From positions 1,054,001-1,118,000 of the forward strand of contig CAWFFW010000001.1 of assembly GCA_963815305.1 (NCBI GenBank): 64,000 nucleotides of DNA. Reading direction: 5' to 3'. Every line of letters begins with the position of its first letter. The first letter of the stretch is position 1. The stretch comes from CAXBID01 sp963815305 (GTDB lineage Bacteria; Bacteroidota; Bacteroidia; Flavobacteriales; Flavobacteriaceae). Positions 53,003-62,950 of this stretch are shown here, one piece after another. The position numbers and the translations under genes were made by a program. The notes beneath the pieces are model-generated. The model was given only the letters and a program-made list of their open reading frames with translations. It had not been told where the DNA came from and did no database searches.

Positions 53003-55416
53003 TTTAAACGTTCGCGTTCCTCTATATCTATTTGACGTTTGTTATTGTTTAATCTAAAATTACCAAACTTATAATTAAATCCAAGCGTTAATAGTCGATT
53101 TTCAATTCTAGATTTTAAAAATACATCTTGATTTAAATATTTTGTTGTTTGATTAAAATTCTGTGTATTAAAAACATCTAAAACACCCAAGCTTAAAGAC
53201 GCTTTGTTATCCCAAAATGTTTTTCTTAAATTAACATCAAACCCAAATCTATCGCTAATAACTGATGGTCCATCAACAAATGCAGAAATATACAAAAGGG
53301 AAACGTCTAAAGTAAAACTGTTATCCTTCAAAAAAGAATAATAATTAATCATTTGTGCATATACTGACCACCTGTCAATATTCTCTAATTGATTATTACT
53401 TTGTAATGCGAAAAATTGATTGTCATAGTAATAAACTGAAGATAGAACGTATAAATTCCAATGATTGGTAATTGAAGTATATGTTGTAAAATCTAAACCA
53501 TAGGAAACACTTCTATCAATATTTGTATTTATATATGTTAACACATTTTCTTGGTTATCTTGAAAAACAATTTGCAAGGTAGGGTTGCTTTCATACCTAT
53601 AATACACTTCAAATGTAAAATCTTGATTAAACGTATATCCTAGAGTAAACGTATCATCAATTTGAGGTTTTAAATTGGGGTCACCAGTTATATAAGTATT
53701 GTCATTTAAAAAATATTTATATGGATTTAATTGGGCATATCGGGGTCGGTAAATACGCTTGTTATAATTAAAATAGATTTCATTATTTTTATTTATGCGA
53801 TTAGTAATATATAATGAAGGAAAAAACTTGATGTAGTCATTATCACTAACTTGATTTGTAGATAGCGAGTTCCCTTTAATATCAGTATATTCAATTCTTA
53901 AACCAGATTTAAAACTCCACTTATCCCAATCCTTTGAGAAACTTGAATACCATGCATAATTTGATTCATCATATAAAAAAGTATCTGAATTTTCTAAATC
54001 ATTTTCTCTAATGCCATCATCAAAAGTGAATTGATTTAATATACTTCCAGAATTAATATTTGAAATCTTAGCTCCTACTTCAAATTGAGCTGAATTATCA
54101 ATGGGAAGTTCATAGTCTATTTGGCCAGTATACAATTTTATTCTTTGACTTGAAAATGTCTGAAAACGGTTATCCCTAATTAATGTTTCATCTGGAAAAT
54201 AGTACTCTGTATCAACATTTTGAAAACTAGAGAAGTCATAATTTGTATGATGTATACTAGCCGAAAGTTTTTTACCCTCTTTATCAAATTTATGGATATA
54301 ATCTAAAGTAAATGCTAAATTAAAGGTTTCATCTCTTAATTTATTTTCGGTATTGAAAATGGAATCTAAAACTTTACTTGGTCCAAAAACTTTCGTTTTA
54401 GAGTTAACATCTGTTTCCGTATTTGCTCTCGGAGATATCAGCATACTAGTTGAAAACCCAATACTATTATTTTTATCTATCTCGTAATCTATGTTTGCGT
54501 TTATATTCTGATTCGCATTTTCTCGCGTTCTTTTAAAATCAGTTTCCCAACTTGATGTTATAGCATTATTATCAATAAAGTTTATAAACTCATCATTGTT
54601 TCTAAAATCTTTTCTTGGGCTTATATTATAATTTATGTAGGTATTAAGCTTTTTTGTTTTAAAAAAATGACTCGTTCCTAAAGCATATTTTGGAAACTGA
54701 AAACCTTGTTTATAATTCCCAAAAACACTTCCGTTATATCCTGCAATTACATTTTTTGTAGTTATAATGTTTATTACAGCGCCTCCTTCTGCCTCATAAT
54801 TTGCTGGTGGATTTGTAATGACCTCTATAGACTTAACGTTTGTAGCAGATGTACCCTCTAGAAGTTGTTGAACTTCATTTGGAGATAGATGAATCCTTCT
54901 ATCATTAATATAAATTACAGGTACTTTATTTTTAACAGTAATCGTCTCATTATTAATTATAACACCAGGTGTATGCTTTAAAACATCTAGCACATTGTTT
55001 TCAGAAAGTGTAGAGTTTTCTACATTAAAAACCAATCTATCTACTAAGCGTTTAATTGTTGGTCTTTTCGCAATTACTACTACTCCATTGAGTTCTTCGG
55101 TTTTTTCAGTAAGTATAACAATTCCTAAATCTAAATCTAAATCAATATTTAAATTTTTTTCATATTCGCTAAAGCCTAAATAAGTGATTTTTAATGAATA
55201 ACTGTCTATTTTAATATTCTCTATTTTAAATTTTCCTTCTTCATTTGTTGACGTCCCATATAGGAAAGAACCATCATCAACATTACTTAAAGTTACATTT
55301 GCATAAGCAATAGGACTATTATTTGAGTCGTTAACAATTCCTGTTAAATCCATGTTTTGAGACACGCATGGCAAATGAATAAAGATTGATAAAAAAAATA
55401 TTATTTTTAATTTCAT
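52999..55416 (-). CDS. TonB-dependent-receptor-like outer membrane barrel
   Basis: An 805-residue protein. A signal peptide ends near residue 20 (HLPCVSQ). Residues about 22-100 form a carboxypeptidase-regulatory-like domain (LTGIVNDSNNSPIAYANVTL), followed by a plug domain (VLKHTPGVIINNETITVKNK, IYINDRRIHLSPNEVQQLLE, VKSIEVITNPPANYEAEGGA) and a long barrel with AQLNPYKYFLNDNTYITGDP. This is the non-SusC type of outer membrane receptor often called outer membrane beta-barrel protein. Substrate is unknown. It is monocistronic, with its promoter in the gap before ald. Confidence 0.9.
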   Translation of the reverse strand: MKLKIIFFLSIFIHLPCVSQNMDLTGIVNDSNNSPIAYANVTLSNVDDGSFLYGTSTNEEGKFKIENIKIDSYSLKITYLGFSEYEKNLNIDLDLDLGIVILTEKTEELNGVVVIAKRPTIKRLVDRLVFNVENSTLSENNVLDVLKHTPGVIINNETITVKNKVPVIYINDRRIHLSPNEVQQLLEGTSATNVKSIEVITNPPANYEAEGGAVINIITTKNVIAGYNGSVFGNYKQGFQFPKYALGTSHFFKTKKLNTYINYNISPRKDFRNNDEFINFIDNNAITSSWETDFKRTRENANQNINANIDYEIDKNNSIGFSTSMLISPRANTETDVNSKTKVFGPSKVLDSIFNTENKLRDETFNLAFTLDYIHKFDKEGKKLSASIHHTNYDFSSFQNVDTEYYFPDETLIRDNRFQTFSSQRIKLYTGQIDYELPIDNSAQFEVGAKISNINSGSILNQFTFDDGIRENDLENSDTFLYDESNYAWYSSFSKDWDKWSFKSGLRIEYTDIKGNSLSTNQVSDNDYIKFFPSLYITNRINKNNEIYFNYNKRIYRPRYAQLNPYKYFLNDNTYITGDPNLKPQIDDTFTLGYTFNQDFTFEVYYRYESNPTLQIVFQDNQENVLTYINTNIDRSVSYGLDFTTYTSITNHWNLYVLSSVYYYDNQFFALQSNNQLENIDRWSVYAQMINYYSFLKDNSFTLDVSLLYISAFVDGPSVISDRFGFDVNLRKTFWDNKASLSLGVLDVFNTQNFNQTTKYLNQDVFLKSRIENRLLTLGFNYKFGNFRLNNNKRQIDIEERERLN

Positions 55417-55613
55417 TAAAGGTGAAGTTGTAATGCAAACTTAAAAGTTTAATTTAAGATAAAATTAAGAATTATCTTATATTTTTCAATTTTTTCTATC
55501 TCCTTTTTTATTTGTTAAAAAATATTAGTCATGTAATAAAATAAATATTAATAATTAATATATTCAATAAAGAATTAATTTGTAATTTGTTTTTTTTATA
55601 AACTAATCATAAA

Positions 55614-56813
55614 ATGTCTAAATCGCTTTCGCCTTTTACCAAGCAACAACTTTTACCTCAAGAAGAAACGCTAGAAATTTATAAACAAAAAGGAGAGCTT
55701 TATATAGGTATTCCTAAAGAAACCGCTTACCAAGAAAAACGCGTTTGCTTAACGCCAGATGCTGTATCTGCTTTAGTTAGTAACGGCCATAAAGTACTTA
55801 TTGAATCTGGTGCTGGAGAAGGCGCCCGATTTAGTGATAGAGATTATAGTGAAGCTGGTGCAAAAATAAGCAATGATACCGCTAAAGTATTTGCTTGTCC
55901 GATGATTTTGAAAGTAGAACCACCAAGTTTAGAGCAAATAAAACTACTAAATCCACAGGCTATTTTAATTTCTGCTTTACAAATTAAAACACAAACGAAA
56001 AAATATTTTGAAGCCCTAGCTTCAAAACGAATTACTGCGCTTGCTTTTGAATTTATTAGAGATTCTGATGGGGCTTATCCAGCTGTAAAGTCGTTAAGTG
56101 AAATAGCTGGAACCGCCTCTGTTTTAATTGCCTCAGAATTATTATCTGACACCAAATCTGGCAATGGTTTAATGTTTGGAAATATAAGCGGTGTACCGCC
56201 TATAGAGGTTGTTATACTTGGAGCCGGTACTGTTGGCGAATTTGCAGGAAGAAGTGCTTTAGGCTTAGGCGCTAATGTTAAAATATTTGATAATTCTATT
56301 ACTAAACTCAGGCGCATACAAACTCACTTAGGTCAACCATTATACACGTCTACCATTCAACCCAAAAACTTAACTAAAGCATTAAAACGCTGCGACGTGG
56401 TTATTGGTGCTGTCAGAGGAAATAACAGATCGCCTATTATAGTCTCAGAAGAAATGGTTCAGCACATGAAAAAGGGTGCTATCATTATTGATGTGAGCAT
56501 CGATATGGGTGGATGCTTCGAAACAAGTGAAGTTACAACTCATAAACAACCTACTTTTATTAAGCATGATGTTGTACACTATTGTGTTCCAAATATTCCT
56601 GCTAGATATTCCAGAACAGCATCAGTTTCTATCAGCAATATATTTACACCATACTTATTAAAAATTGCTGAAGATGGCGGCATTGAAAATTCTTTGAGAT
56701 TTGACAGAGGTTTAAAAAATGGATTGTACTTTTACCACGGTATTTTAACAAGTAAATCTGTTGGTGAATGGTTTGATTTAAAACATAGTGATGTAAATCT
56801 TCTCATTTTTTAA
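55614..56813 (+). CDS. ald: Alanine dehydrogenase
   Basis: A 399-residue protein of the alanine dehydrogenase/PNT family. Landmarks: IGIPKETAYQEKRVCLTPDA, VSNGHKVLIESGAGEGARFS, SEIAGTASVLIASELL, the NAD-binding VVILGAGTVGEFAGRSALGL, and VIIDVSIDMGGCFETSEVTT. It converts alanine to pyruvate and ammonia with NAD. It is longer than usual by about 25 residues at the N-terminus. It is followed after 37 bases by a DUF4258 gene. Confidence 0.93.
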   Translation: MSKSLSPFTKQQLLPQEETLEIYKQKGELYIGIPKETAYQEKRVCLTPDAVSALVSNGHKVLIESGAGEGARFSDRDYSEAGAKISNDTAKVFACPMILKVEPPSLEQIKLLNPQAILISALQIKTQTKKYFEALASKRITALAFEFIRDSDGAYPAVKSLSEIAGTASVLIASELLSDTKSGNGLMFGNISGVPPIEVVILGAGTVGEFAGRSALGLGANVKIFDNSITKLRRIQTHLGQPLYTSTIQPKNLTKALKRCDVVIGAVRGNNRSPIIVSEEMVQHMKKGAIIIDVSIDMGGCFETSEVTTHKQPTFIKHDVVHYCVPNIPARYSRTASVSISNIFTPYLLKIAEDGGIENSLRFDRGLKNGLYFYHGILTSKSVGEWFDLKHSDVNLLIF

Positions 56814-56850
56814 TACAGCAAAATCAATCTAAATTTTTTCTATTTTTTTA

Positions 56851-57225
56851 ATGAAACTTATACAACGCATTGGGTATTACTTAGGTGGCTTTTCTATAGG
56901 CTTAGTTATTTTAGCCTTTTTTTTAAATGGTAAAAAAACATCTTGTAGTTATGGTCCAGATTCTCGGGTATTAAAAAATATAAATACAAAACGTATTGTT
57001 TTTGGAAAGGATTTAAATACGCATATAATTAATGGAATCATCGATTCTGCAAATGTTTATGACATCATAAAAAAAGGAGATATTAATTTTTCTAAAAGCA
57101 TACCTAGAAAGAAACCTTGTGCCGTTTATGTTATTGAAGGTGAGGCTAAAGAACAAGACGTTGCTTTAATAGTTAAAAATTGTGATAGTGTTGCAACCAT
57201 ACTAAATATATTACCTCCAGAATAA
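56851..57225 (+). CDS. DUF4258-domain membrane-anchored protein
   Basis: A 124-residue protein with one N-terminal helix (LGGFSIGLVILAFFLN) and a DUF4258-like soluble part (GPDSRVLKNINTKRIVFGKD, SIPRKKPCAVYVIEGEAKEQ, DVALIVKNCDSVATILNI). The function is unknown. Genes of this type commonly follow ald in flavobacteria as far as I recall. It ends 1 base before the sugar transferase gene, so translation is coupled. Confidence 0.7.
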   Translation: MKLIQRIGYYLGGFSIGLVILAFFLNGKKTSCSYGPDSRVLKNINTKRIVFGKDLNTHIINGIIDSANVYDIIKKGDINFSKSIPRKKPCAVYVIEGEAKEQDVALIVKNCDSVATILNILPPE

Positions 57226-57226
57226 T

Positions 57227-57811
57227 ATGATTAAACGTGTATTTGATCTTTTTTTTTCTAGTATTGGTTTAATTATTTTAGTGCCTTTTTTAATAATAAT
57301 ATCCATTGTTATCCAACTAGATTCTAAAGGTTCTCCTTTTTTTATTCAAAAGCGTGTTGGTAAAAACAATAAAGATTTTAATATTTTTAAGTTTAGGACC
57401 ATGGATGTTAAATCTCAAAAAAAGGGATTGTTAACATTAGGAAATGATGATCCCAGAATAACTAAAATAGGTTATTTTTTAAGACGTTATAAAATTGATG
57501 AACTACCGCAACTAATTAATATTATACTCGGAGATATGAGTTTTGTTGGACCTAGACCAGAACTTAGAAATTATGTAAATTATTACAGCAAGGATGATAT
57601 GAAAACTCTTAATGTAAAACCAGGTATTACTGGATTAGCTTCATTAAAATACAGAAATGAAGTTGAGCTTATAAAGGCTGCAAAAAATCCAGAAGACTTT
57701 TTTATTAACATCATTATACCAGACAAATTAAGGATTAATAAGAAATATATAAAACATCAAAATTTCTTTTTAGACTTAAAAATTATTTTTAAGTCTATAT
57801 TTAAATTATAA
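57227..57811 (+). CDS. Undecaprenyl-phosphate sugar transferase (bacterial sugar transferase)
   Basis: A 194-residue phosphoglycosyl transferase of the PglC/WbaP catalytic-domain type. Helix at 8-30 (FSSIGLIILVPFLIIISIVI), then KRVGKNNKDFNIFKFRTMDV, RRYKIDELPQLINIILGDMS with Asp-Glu of the active site, FVGPRPELRNYV and KPGITGLASLKYRN. It attaches the first sugar phosphate to undecaprenyl phosphate at the inner membrane, so it starts a surface polysaccharide or glycan. The sugar is not known. It is convergent to the proline dehydrogenase gene (14-base gap). Confidence 0.92.
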   Translation: MIKRVFDLFFSSIGLIILVPFLIIISIVIQLDSKGSPFFIQKRVGKNNKDFNIFKFRTMDVKSQKKGLLTLGNDDPRITKIGYFLRRYKIDELPQLINIILGDMSFVGPRPELRNYVNYYSKDDMKTLNVKPGITGLASLKYRNEVELIKAAKNPEDFFINIIIPDKLRINKKYIKHQNFFLDLKIIFKSIFKL

Positions 57812-57825
57812 ACAAAAATAATTAC

Positions 57826-59004
57826 TTATTTGAGCTTTCTTCTCTTCTTTTCTTTACTCAAAAGCGTTAATTCCCTTCCTGTTTGTCCCGCAACTGATGT
57901 GTTTTCCTCTGCTCTTCTAATTAGATAAGGCATAACATCTTTAACTGGACCAAAAGGGATATATTTTGCAACATTATAATCCCTATGGGATAAATTGAAA
58001 CTAATATGATCGCTCATGCCATATAACTGCCCAAACCAAATACGTTTATCATCATTTTTAATCTGCTTTTTACTCATTAAATCCATAAGTAAATAAGAAC
58101 TTTCTTCATTGTGAGTTCCAGCAAACAAAGAAATATCTTCTAAATTATCCATGATATAATTTAACGCATTATTAAAATTTTCATCGGTGGCTCCTTTATT
58201 TTTACAAATAGGAGATTTATAGCCTTTATCTTCGGCTCTATCATTCTCCTTTTCCATATATGCGCCTCTAACCAATTTATATCCTAAATAGTAATTATTC
58301 TCTTTGGCTAACTGATGTTGCTGTTTTAAAAATTCCATCCTATCGTGTCTATACATTTGTAATGTATTAAACACAATTGGTTTTTCAGTATTATATTTTT
58401 GCATCATTTTAGTTACAATGTCATCAGCCGAATCTTGCATCCAACTTTCCTCCGCATCAATTAAAACGGCAACATCATTTTCTTTGGCTTTTTTACAAAT
58501 TAGATCAAATCTGTTTACAATGTCATTCCACTCCTTTTTTTCGGTTGAAGATAATATTTCTTCACTCCCTTTTTTTACATATAATTTAAAACGCCCAAGA
58601 GCAGTTGGCTTAAAAACCGCAATAGGAATAGCATTAATATTTTTAGCGAAATCTATAATTTTAAGAACTTTTTGTGTTGCAGCGTCAAATTCGTTTTCAT
58701 GCTCTTTACCTTCAACCGAGTAATCTAAAACAGAACTAACACCTTTTTCAAACATCTTATCTATAACAGATAAACAATCTTCTTCATTAACACCTCCACA
58801 AAAATGATCAAAAACTGTAGCTCTAATTAATCCTTCAATGGGTAGATGAGCTTTAATAGCTAAATTAGTAGCCACTGAGCCTATTTTTACCAAAGGTTCA
58901 AAAGAAATCATTTTAAATAAGAAATAGGCACGTTCCAGTTCTGAATCACTCTTAAGTGCAAAAGCTATTTCTGTATTATCAAAAATTCGTTCGTTTTCTG
59001 GCAT
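57826..59004 (-). CDS. Proline dehydrogenase
   Basis: A 392-residue FAD-dependent TIM-barrel enzyme. Recognisable parts are NNYYLGYKLVRGAYMEKEND, GATDENFNNALNYIM, and YGMSDHISFNLSH with VAKYIPFGPVKDVMPYLIRR AEENTS at the end, the region that binds proline. It oxidises proline to pyrroline-5-carboxylate, feeding electrons to the quinone pool. It is single-function (no P5C dehydrogenase domain), unlike long PutA. It is divergent from aroB. Confidence 0.93.
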   Translation of the reverse strand: MPENERIFDNTEIAFALKSDSELERAYFLFKMISFEPLVKIGSVATNLAIKAHLPIEGLIRATVFDHFCGGVNEEDCLSVIDKMFEKGVSSVLDYSVEGKEHENEFDAATQKVLKIIDFAKNINAIPIAVFKPTALGRFKLYVKKGSEEILSSTEKKEWNDIVNRFDLICKKAKENDVAVLIDAEESWMQDSADDIVTKMMQKYNTEKPIVFNTLQMYRHDRMEFLKQQHQLAKENNYYLGYKLVRGAYMEKENDRAEDKGYKSPICKNKGATDENFNNALNYIMDNLEDISLFAGTHNEESSYLLMDLMSKKQIKNDDKRIWFGQLYGMSDHISFNLSHRDYNVAKYIPFGPVKDVMPYLIRRAEENTSVAGQTGRELTLLSKEKKRRKLK

Positions 59005-59098
59005 TATCTTTATAATTTAATACAAAGATAATTAACAGTAAGTTATAATTTTTTATAAAATCTTCTTAATTTCACCGCCTTTAAAAGTTTATTATTTT

Positions 59099-60172
59099 AT
59101 GGATTCTATTGCCACAAACAAGTGTACTATTCATTTTAACAATGCATGTTATTATGCTTTAAACAAACACCTTAAAGAGAAAAAATTTTCTAAAATTTTT
59201 ATTTTAGTTGATGAAAACACTCATACTTGTTGTTTGCCTTATTTCTTAGAAAAGCTAGAAACAGAGTTAGTTATTGAAATCATTGAAATAGAATCGGGTG
59301 AAATAAACAAAACTATAGATACTTGTGTTGGGGTTTGGAATACACTTTCAGAATTAAATGCTGACAGAAAAAGTTTGATTATTAATATTGGAGGTGGTGT
59401 AATAACTGATTTAGGAGGTTTTGTAGCATGTACTTTTAAGCGTGGTATAGCGTATATAAATGTTCCAACAACATTGTTATCTATGGTTGATGCATCAGTT
59501 GGAGGGAAAACAGGTGTGGATTTAGGACATTTAAAAAATCAAATAGGTGTTATAAGCAATCCTGATTTAGTGCTAATTGATACTAAGTACTTAGATACTT
59601 TACCCCAAAACCAAATGCGTTCTGGTTTAGCAGAAATGCTTAAACATGGATTAATTACTGGTGAAAACTATTGGAATAAATTTACAGATTTATCTAAGTT
59701 ATCTCTTGAAGATTTAGATGATTTGATTTATGAGTCTGTTATCATTAAAAAAAATGTTGTTGAGAAAGATCCCTATGAAAATGGACTTAGAAAAACTTTA
59801 AATTTTGGACACACACTTGGTCACGCTATAGAATCATATTTTTTAAGTAACCCAAATAAAACAACTTTATTACATGGTGAGGCGATAGCAATAGGGATGA
59901 TATTGGCATGTTATATCTCTTCAGAATTAGTTGGATTTCCGAAGGATGAAACTTTAAAAATCAAAAAAATATTTGTTAATTACTATGGTAAAATAACTAT
60001 TGATGAAAGTGAATACTCGTCAATTATCGAATTGCTTAAATATGATAAAAAGAACCATCACGGTAATATCAATTTTGTTTTATTAGAGGCTATTGGTAAA
60101 ACAAAAATAGACTGTCTTGTTGATGATAAGGTGATAATTGACGCTTTTAATTATTACAACGCAATAGCGTAA
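59099..60172 (+). CDS. aroB: 3-dehydroquinate synthase
   Basis: A 357-residue NAD- and zinc-dependent enzyme. Key parts: INIGGGVITDLGGFVACTFK, INVPTTLLSMVDASVGGKTG, LGHLKNQIG, GLAEMLKHGLITG and the zinc-binding LNFGHTLGHAIE with a later LLHGEAIAIGM. It makes dehydroquinate in the shikimate path to aromatic amino acids. It is transcribed alone; its stop codon is 3 bases from the end of the convergent export lipoprotein gene. Confidence 0.95.
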   Translation: MDSIATNKCTIHFNNACYYALNKHLKEKKFSKIFILVDENTHTCCLPYFLEKLETELVIEIIEIESGEINKTIDTCVGVWNTLSELNADRKSLIINIGGGVITDLGGFVACTFKRGIAYINVPTTLLSMVDASVGGKTGVDLGHLKNQIGVISNPDLVLIDTKYLDTLPQNQMRSGLAEMLKHGLITGENYWNKFTDLSKLSLEDLDDLIYESVIIKKNVVEKDPYENGLRKTLNFGHTLGHAIESYFLSNPNKTTLLHGEAIAIGMILACYISSELVGFPKDETLKIKKIFVNYYGKITIDESEYSSIIELLKYDKKNHHGNINFVLLEAIGKTKIDCLVDDKVIIDAFNYYNAIA

Positions 60173-60175
60173 AAA

Positions 60176-60964
60176 TCATCTTATAGTTATAAAAATAAGT
60201 GCTAATCCTAAAAAAGTAGAAGCCAACCCTGTAAATAAATTTATTCTAGAGTCTCCAGAAGCAGTACTTATTAACGCTGTATTAGGCTCAACATACACGT
60301 AATCATTTTGTGTTAGATAGTATACTGGAGAATTAAAAATTTCTTTACTAGTTAAATCTACTCTCGAGTATGTTTTTGTACCGTTAAAATCTCTTACAAT
60401 TAGTATATTATCTCTTCTACCTTGAATGGATAAATCCCCAGCCATACCTAAAGCTTCTAATATTGAAATACGCTCTCCTGGAACTTGGTAAACACCTGGA
60501 CCATTTACAGCACCTGCAATGGTTATTCTAAAATTAGTTATTCGTATTATAACAACAGGATCTTTTAATAAATTACCCTCTTCAAATTTTTTCTTTAATA
60601 ATTGTCTAGCCTCTTCTATAGTTAAACCAATCAGTTTTACTTTACCTAATACTGGATAATCAATATTACCTTCTAAATCAATTAAATAACCAACAGTTTG
60701 AGATTGACCTCCTCCTCCACCTCCGCCAGTATTCATAGTAATATTGTAAGGAGCTGCTACCAATGGGTTAATTGTAGAAATATAAATACTAAGTATATCA
60801 CCTATTTTTAATTTAGCTTCAAAAGTATCAGTATCGACTATGGTTTCAAAATCTTTTGCATTTTGAAAATAGATGATTTCTTTTTTTGAAACACATGAAC
60901 TTAAAAAACAAATAATTAAAAAATATTTGAAAAACGATTTAATTTTAAATTTGGGTACATTCAT
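60176..60964 (-). CDS. Polysaccharide export lipoprotein (Wza-like OPX)
   Basis: A 262-residue lipoprotein (signal ends CFLSSC). It has the polysaccharide export domain (AKLKIGDILSIYISTINPLV, VGYLIDLEGNIDYPVLGKVK, LIGLTIEEARQLLKKKFEEG) and a SLBB-type region (ITIAGAVNGPGVYQVPGERI). A single C-terminal helix (LASTFLGLALIFITI) may anchor it to the inner membrane. A run of seven Gly residues (NTGGGGGGGQSQ, about 78-89) is coded by GGN triplets and could change length by slippage. It should form the periplasm-spanning channel for an exopolysaccharide; the Wzc-type partner is not in the window. Confidence 0.9.
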   Translation of the reverse strand: MNVPKFKIKSFFKYFLIICFLSSCVSKKEIIYFQNAKDFETIVDTDTFEAKLKIGDILSIYISTINPLVAAPYNITMNTGGGGGGGQSQTVGYLIDLEGNIDYPVLGKVKLIGLTIEEARQLLKKKFEEGNLLKDPVVIIRITNFRITIAGAVNGPGVYQVPGERISILEALGMAGDLSIQGRRDNILIVRDFNGTKTYSRVDLTSKEIFNSPVYYLTQNDYVYVEPNTALISTASGDSRINLFTGLASTFLGLALIFITIR

Positions 60965-61173
60965 TTTAATATCATTTAATAAATTAATGAATATATTATT
61001 GTTAACTCATTATTTAAAGTATGTAAAATTAGTAATTGTTTTAAGGAAAAAAAGTTAGTTTTTATTAATTCGCTAAAAGATTCATTAAAGTCGCTTAAAT
61101 ACAAGGTATAAAAATGAACGAATTCAAAATAACGATGAAATTAATTTTTAAATTAAGTAAAACTTAATATTAT

Positions 61174-61206
61174 AAAAAAAAACTCTTTTCAAAGAGTTTT
61201 TTTTTA
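61174..61206 (-). terminator. Terminator downstream of the Lrp gene
   Basis: AACTCTT (61181-61187) and AAGAGTT (61192-61198) form a stem flanked by A and T runs, so it works in either direction. It follows the Lrp-type gene on the minus strand. Confidence 0.75.
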
Positions 61207-61227
61207 TAAATTAGTTTAAAAAATAAT

Positions 61228-61707
61228 TTACAAATCATTAAAAATGGAATGCATTAATCGCTTTTTATCGTTAATACTTTCTTCAAGAGAAATCATTGTT
61301 TCTGTTCTATAAACGCCCTCAATATCATCTAATTGAAAAATTATTTCCTTAGCGTGCTCCGTACTTTTTGCTCTAATTTTACAGAAGATGTTAAATTTAC
61401 CAGTAGTGATATGAGCTACTGTAACATAAGGTATTTCGTTTATACGCTCTAAAACAAATTTAGTTTGAGAGGTGTTATTCAAATATACGCCTACATAGGC
61501 AATAAAAGAATATCCTAATTTTTTGTAGTCTAATGTTAAGGAAGATCCTCTAATAATACCAGCTTCTTCCATCTTTTTAACACGCACATGAACCGTACCT
61601 GCTGAGATTAATAATTTTTTAGCAATGTCTGTAAACGGAATTCTTGTATTGTCTATTAACATGTCAAGAATTTGATGATCAATTTCGTCTAATTTAATTT
61701 TCCCCAT
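61228..61707 (-). CDS. Lrp/AsnC-family transcriptional regulator
   Basis: A 159-residue regulator. HTH at 5-60 (IKLDEIDHQILDMLIDNTRI, PFTDIAKKLLISAGTVHVRV, KKMEEAGII) and a RAM domain (about 65-150: FIAYVGVYLNNTSQTKFVLE, VAHITTGKFNIFCKIRAKST, DDIEGVYRTETMISLEE). Such proteins sense amino acids such as leucine or alanine and control amino acid metabolism. Its targets are not adjacent, although ald, proline dehydrogenase, leu and his genes are all within the window. It is monocistronic. Confidence 0.93.
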   Translation of the reverse strand: MGKIKLDEIDHQILDMLIDNTRIPFTDIAKKLLISAGTVHVRVKKMEEAGIIRGSSLTLDYKKLGYSFIAYVGVYLNNTSQTKFVLERINEIPYVTVAHITTGKFNIFCKIRAKSTEHAKEIIFQLDDIEGVYRTETMISLEESINDKKRLMHSIFNDL

Positions 61708-61777
61708 AATTAACTTTTCTTAGATATTAAGCAATATTAATACATTTTTATTAATAATTATGCATTATAAGTAGAGT

Positions 61778-62935
61778 TTATTTTGTTTTTAATGCGATTT
61801 TTTCATTATTTATCATTACGAAAACGTTTTCGTAACCAACTTCAATAGGTTGTTTATAGTCATCAAAAACTTCAAATCCTTTGGCATCAAATTCTTTATG
61901 ACCATAAAAACCATTGAGGTTATCTATTTTTTCTACTTTAGGTATAAAATTAATTTTATTTTCTATCAATCGCTCTTGATATAAAATTCCTATATCTGTT
62001 ATATTTTCTAATGTTTTAGTTTTTAGTTTAGCGTTTCTAATTATTATATCGTAAAAAAGCTTGTGATTTTCAGGAATTTTCAAATAGGACTCATAATTCG
62101 TTCCCTTTATGTCACTATTAGAAATATAATCTAGTGATTTTAAAAGTGCTATATAAATAAACATTCTGCTATACTCACGAGCATAATCATTTTCAAAATG
62201 ACCCGCTTCAAATAGAATAGTTGGTACATTTTTGCTTTGAAAAGTATCACCAACACAATTCAAATTAAATGCATCATCGTATACACCAACTTGATTAGGA
62301 ATAATATCTTGTAAAGTATCGTTCATAATACTAATGACCTCCATAGCTATTTTTCTGTTTGGTGTCATTGTACAAGCTTTATCCTGTGCCGGTGCCAAAA
62401 ATGAAACTGTAGCAACTTTATTGGTTTTTCCAACACTAAATATCGTACGCTGCCCGTGTAAATTATAACAAAAATCTGGTTGAAATGCTTCAAATGTTTT
62501 TCTCAAAACTTGACTTTCAGGTTGAGATAAATTTTGCGCATCACGATTTAAGTCTATACTATTTGCATTTATTCGTGTATATACTTTTGCGCCATCAGGA
62601 TTTAAAATAGGAATAATATACAATGTGCACGACTCTAAAATATAATCAAGATTTGATTTTTCACTAATTAACGTGTTTAGCAAATCGAAAATAGCTTTTG
62701 TTGTGGTCGATTCATTTCCATGCATTTGAGACCACATTAAAATGCGTTTCTTTCCATATCCAATTTTGATTCCATATATAGAATCGTTTAAAACAGACAT
62801 TCCAGCAACATCAAGTTGAGCAAAAGGTTCTAGTTTTTTTAAAAGTGTAGCAATATGTGTATTGGTAATATATCGGTGGTAAAGATGTGTTTCTTTATAC
62901 TCTAAAAAAAGAGATTTAATACGTTCTAAAGTCAT
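61778..62935 (-). CDS. M14-family zinc carboxypeptidase
   Basis: A 385-residue protein with the M14 zinc site His72-x-x-Glu75 (WSQMHGNESTTTKAIFD) and His160 (FCYNLHGQRTIF), SIDLNRDAQNLSQPE, and TILFEAGHFENDY, which holds the catalytic Glu. No signal peptide is visible, so it is probably cytoplasmic, unlike secreted digestive types. It would trim C-terminal residues of peptides; the specificity is not readable. Its start is 280 bases from a divergent XRE regulator with four repeated operator-like sites between. Confidence 0.85.
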   Translation of the reverse strand: MTLERIKSLFLEYKETHLYHRYITNTHIATLLKKLEPFAQLDVAGMSVLNDSIYGIKIGYGKKRILMWSQMHGNESTTTKAIFDLLNTLISEKSNLDYILESCTLYIIPILNPDGAKVYTRINANSIDLNRDAQNLSQPESQVLRKTFEAFQPDFCYNLHGQRTIFSVGKTNKVATVSFLAPAQDKACTMTPNRKIAMEVISIMNDTLQDIIPNQVGVYDDAFNLNCVGDTFQSKNVPTILFEAGHFENDYAREYSRMFIYIALLKSLDYISNSDIKGTNYESYLKIPENHKLFYDIIIRNAKLKTKTLENITDIGILYQERLIENKINFIPKVEKIDNLNGFYGHKEFDAKGFEVFDDYKQPIEVGYENVFVMINNEKIALKTK

Positions 62936-62950
62936 TGATAATTTTTATGA

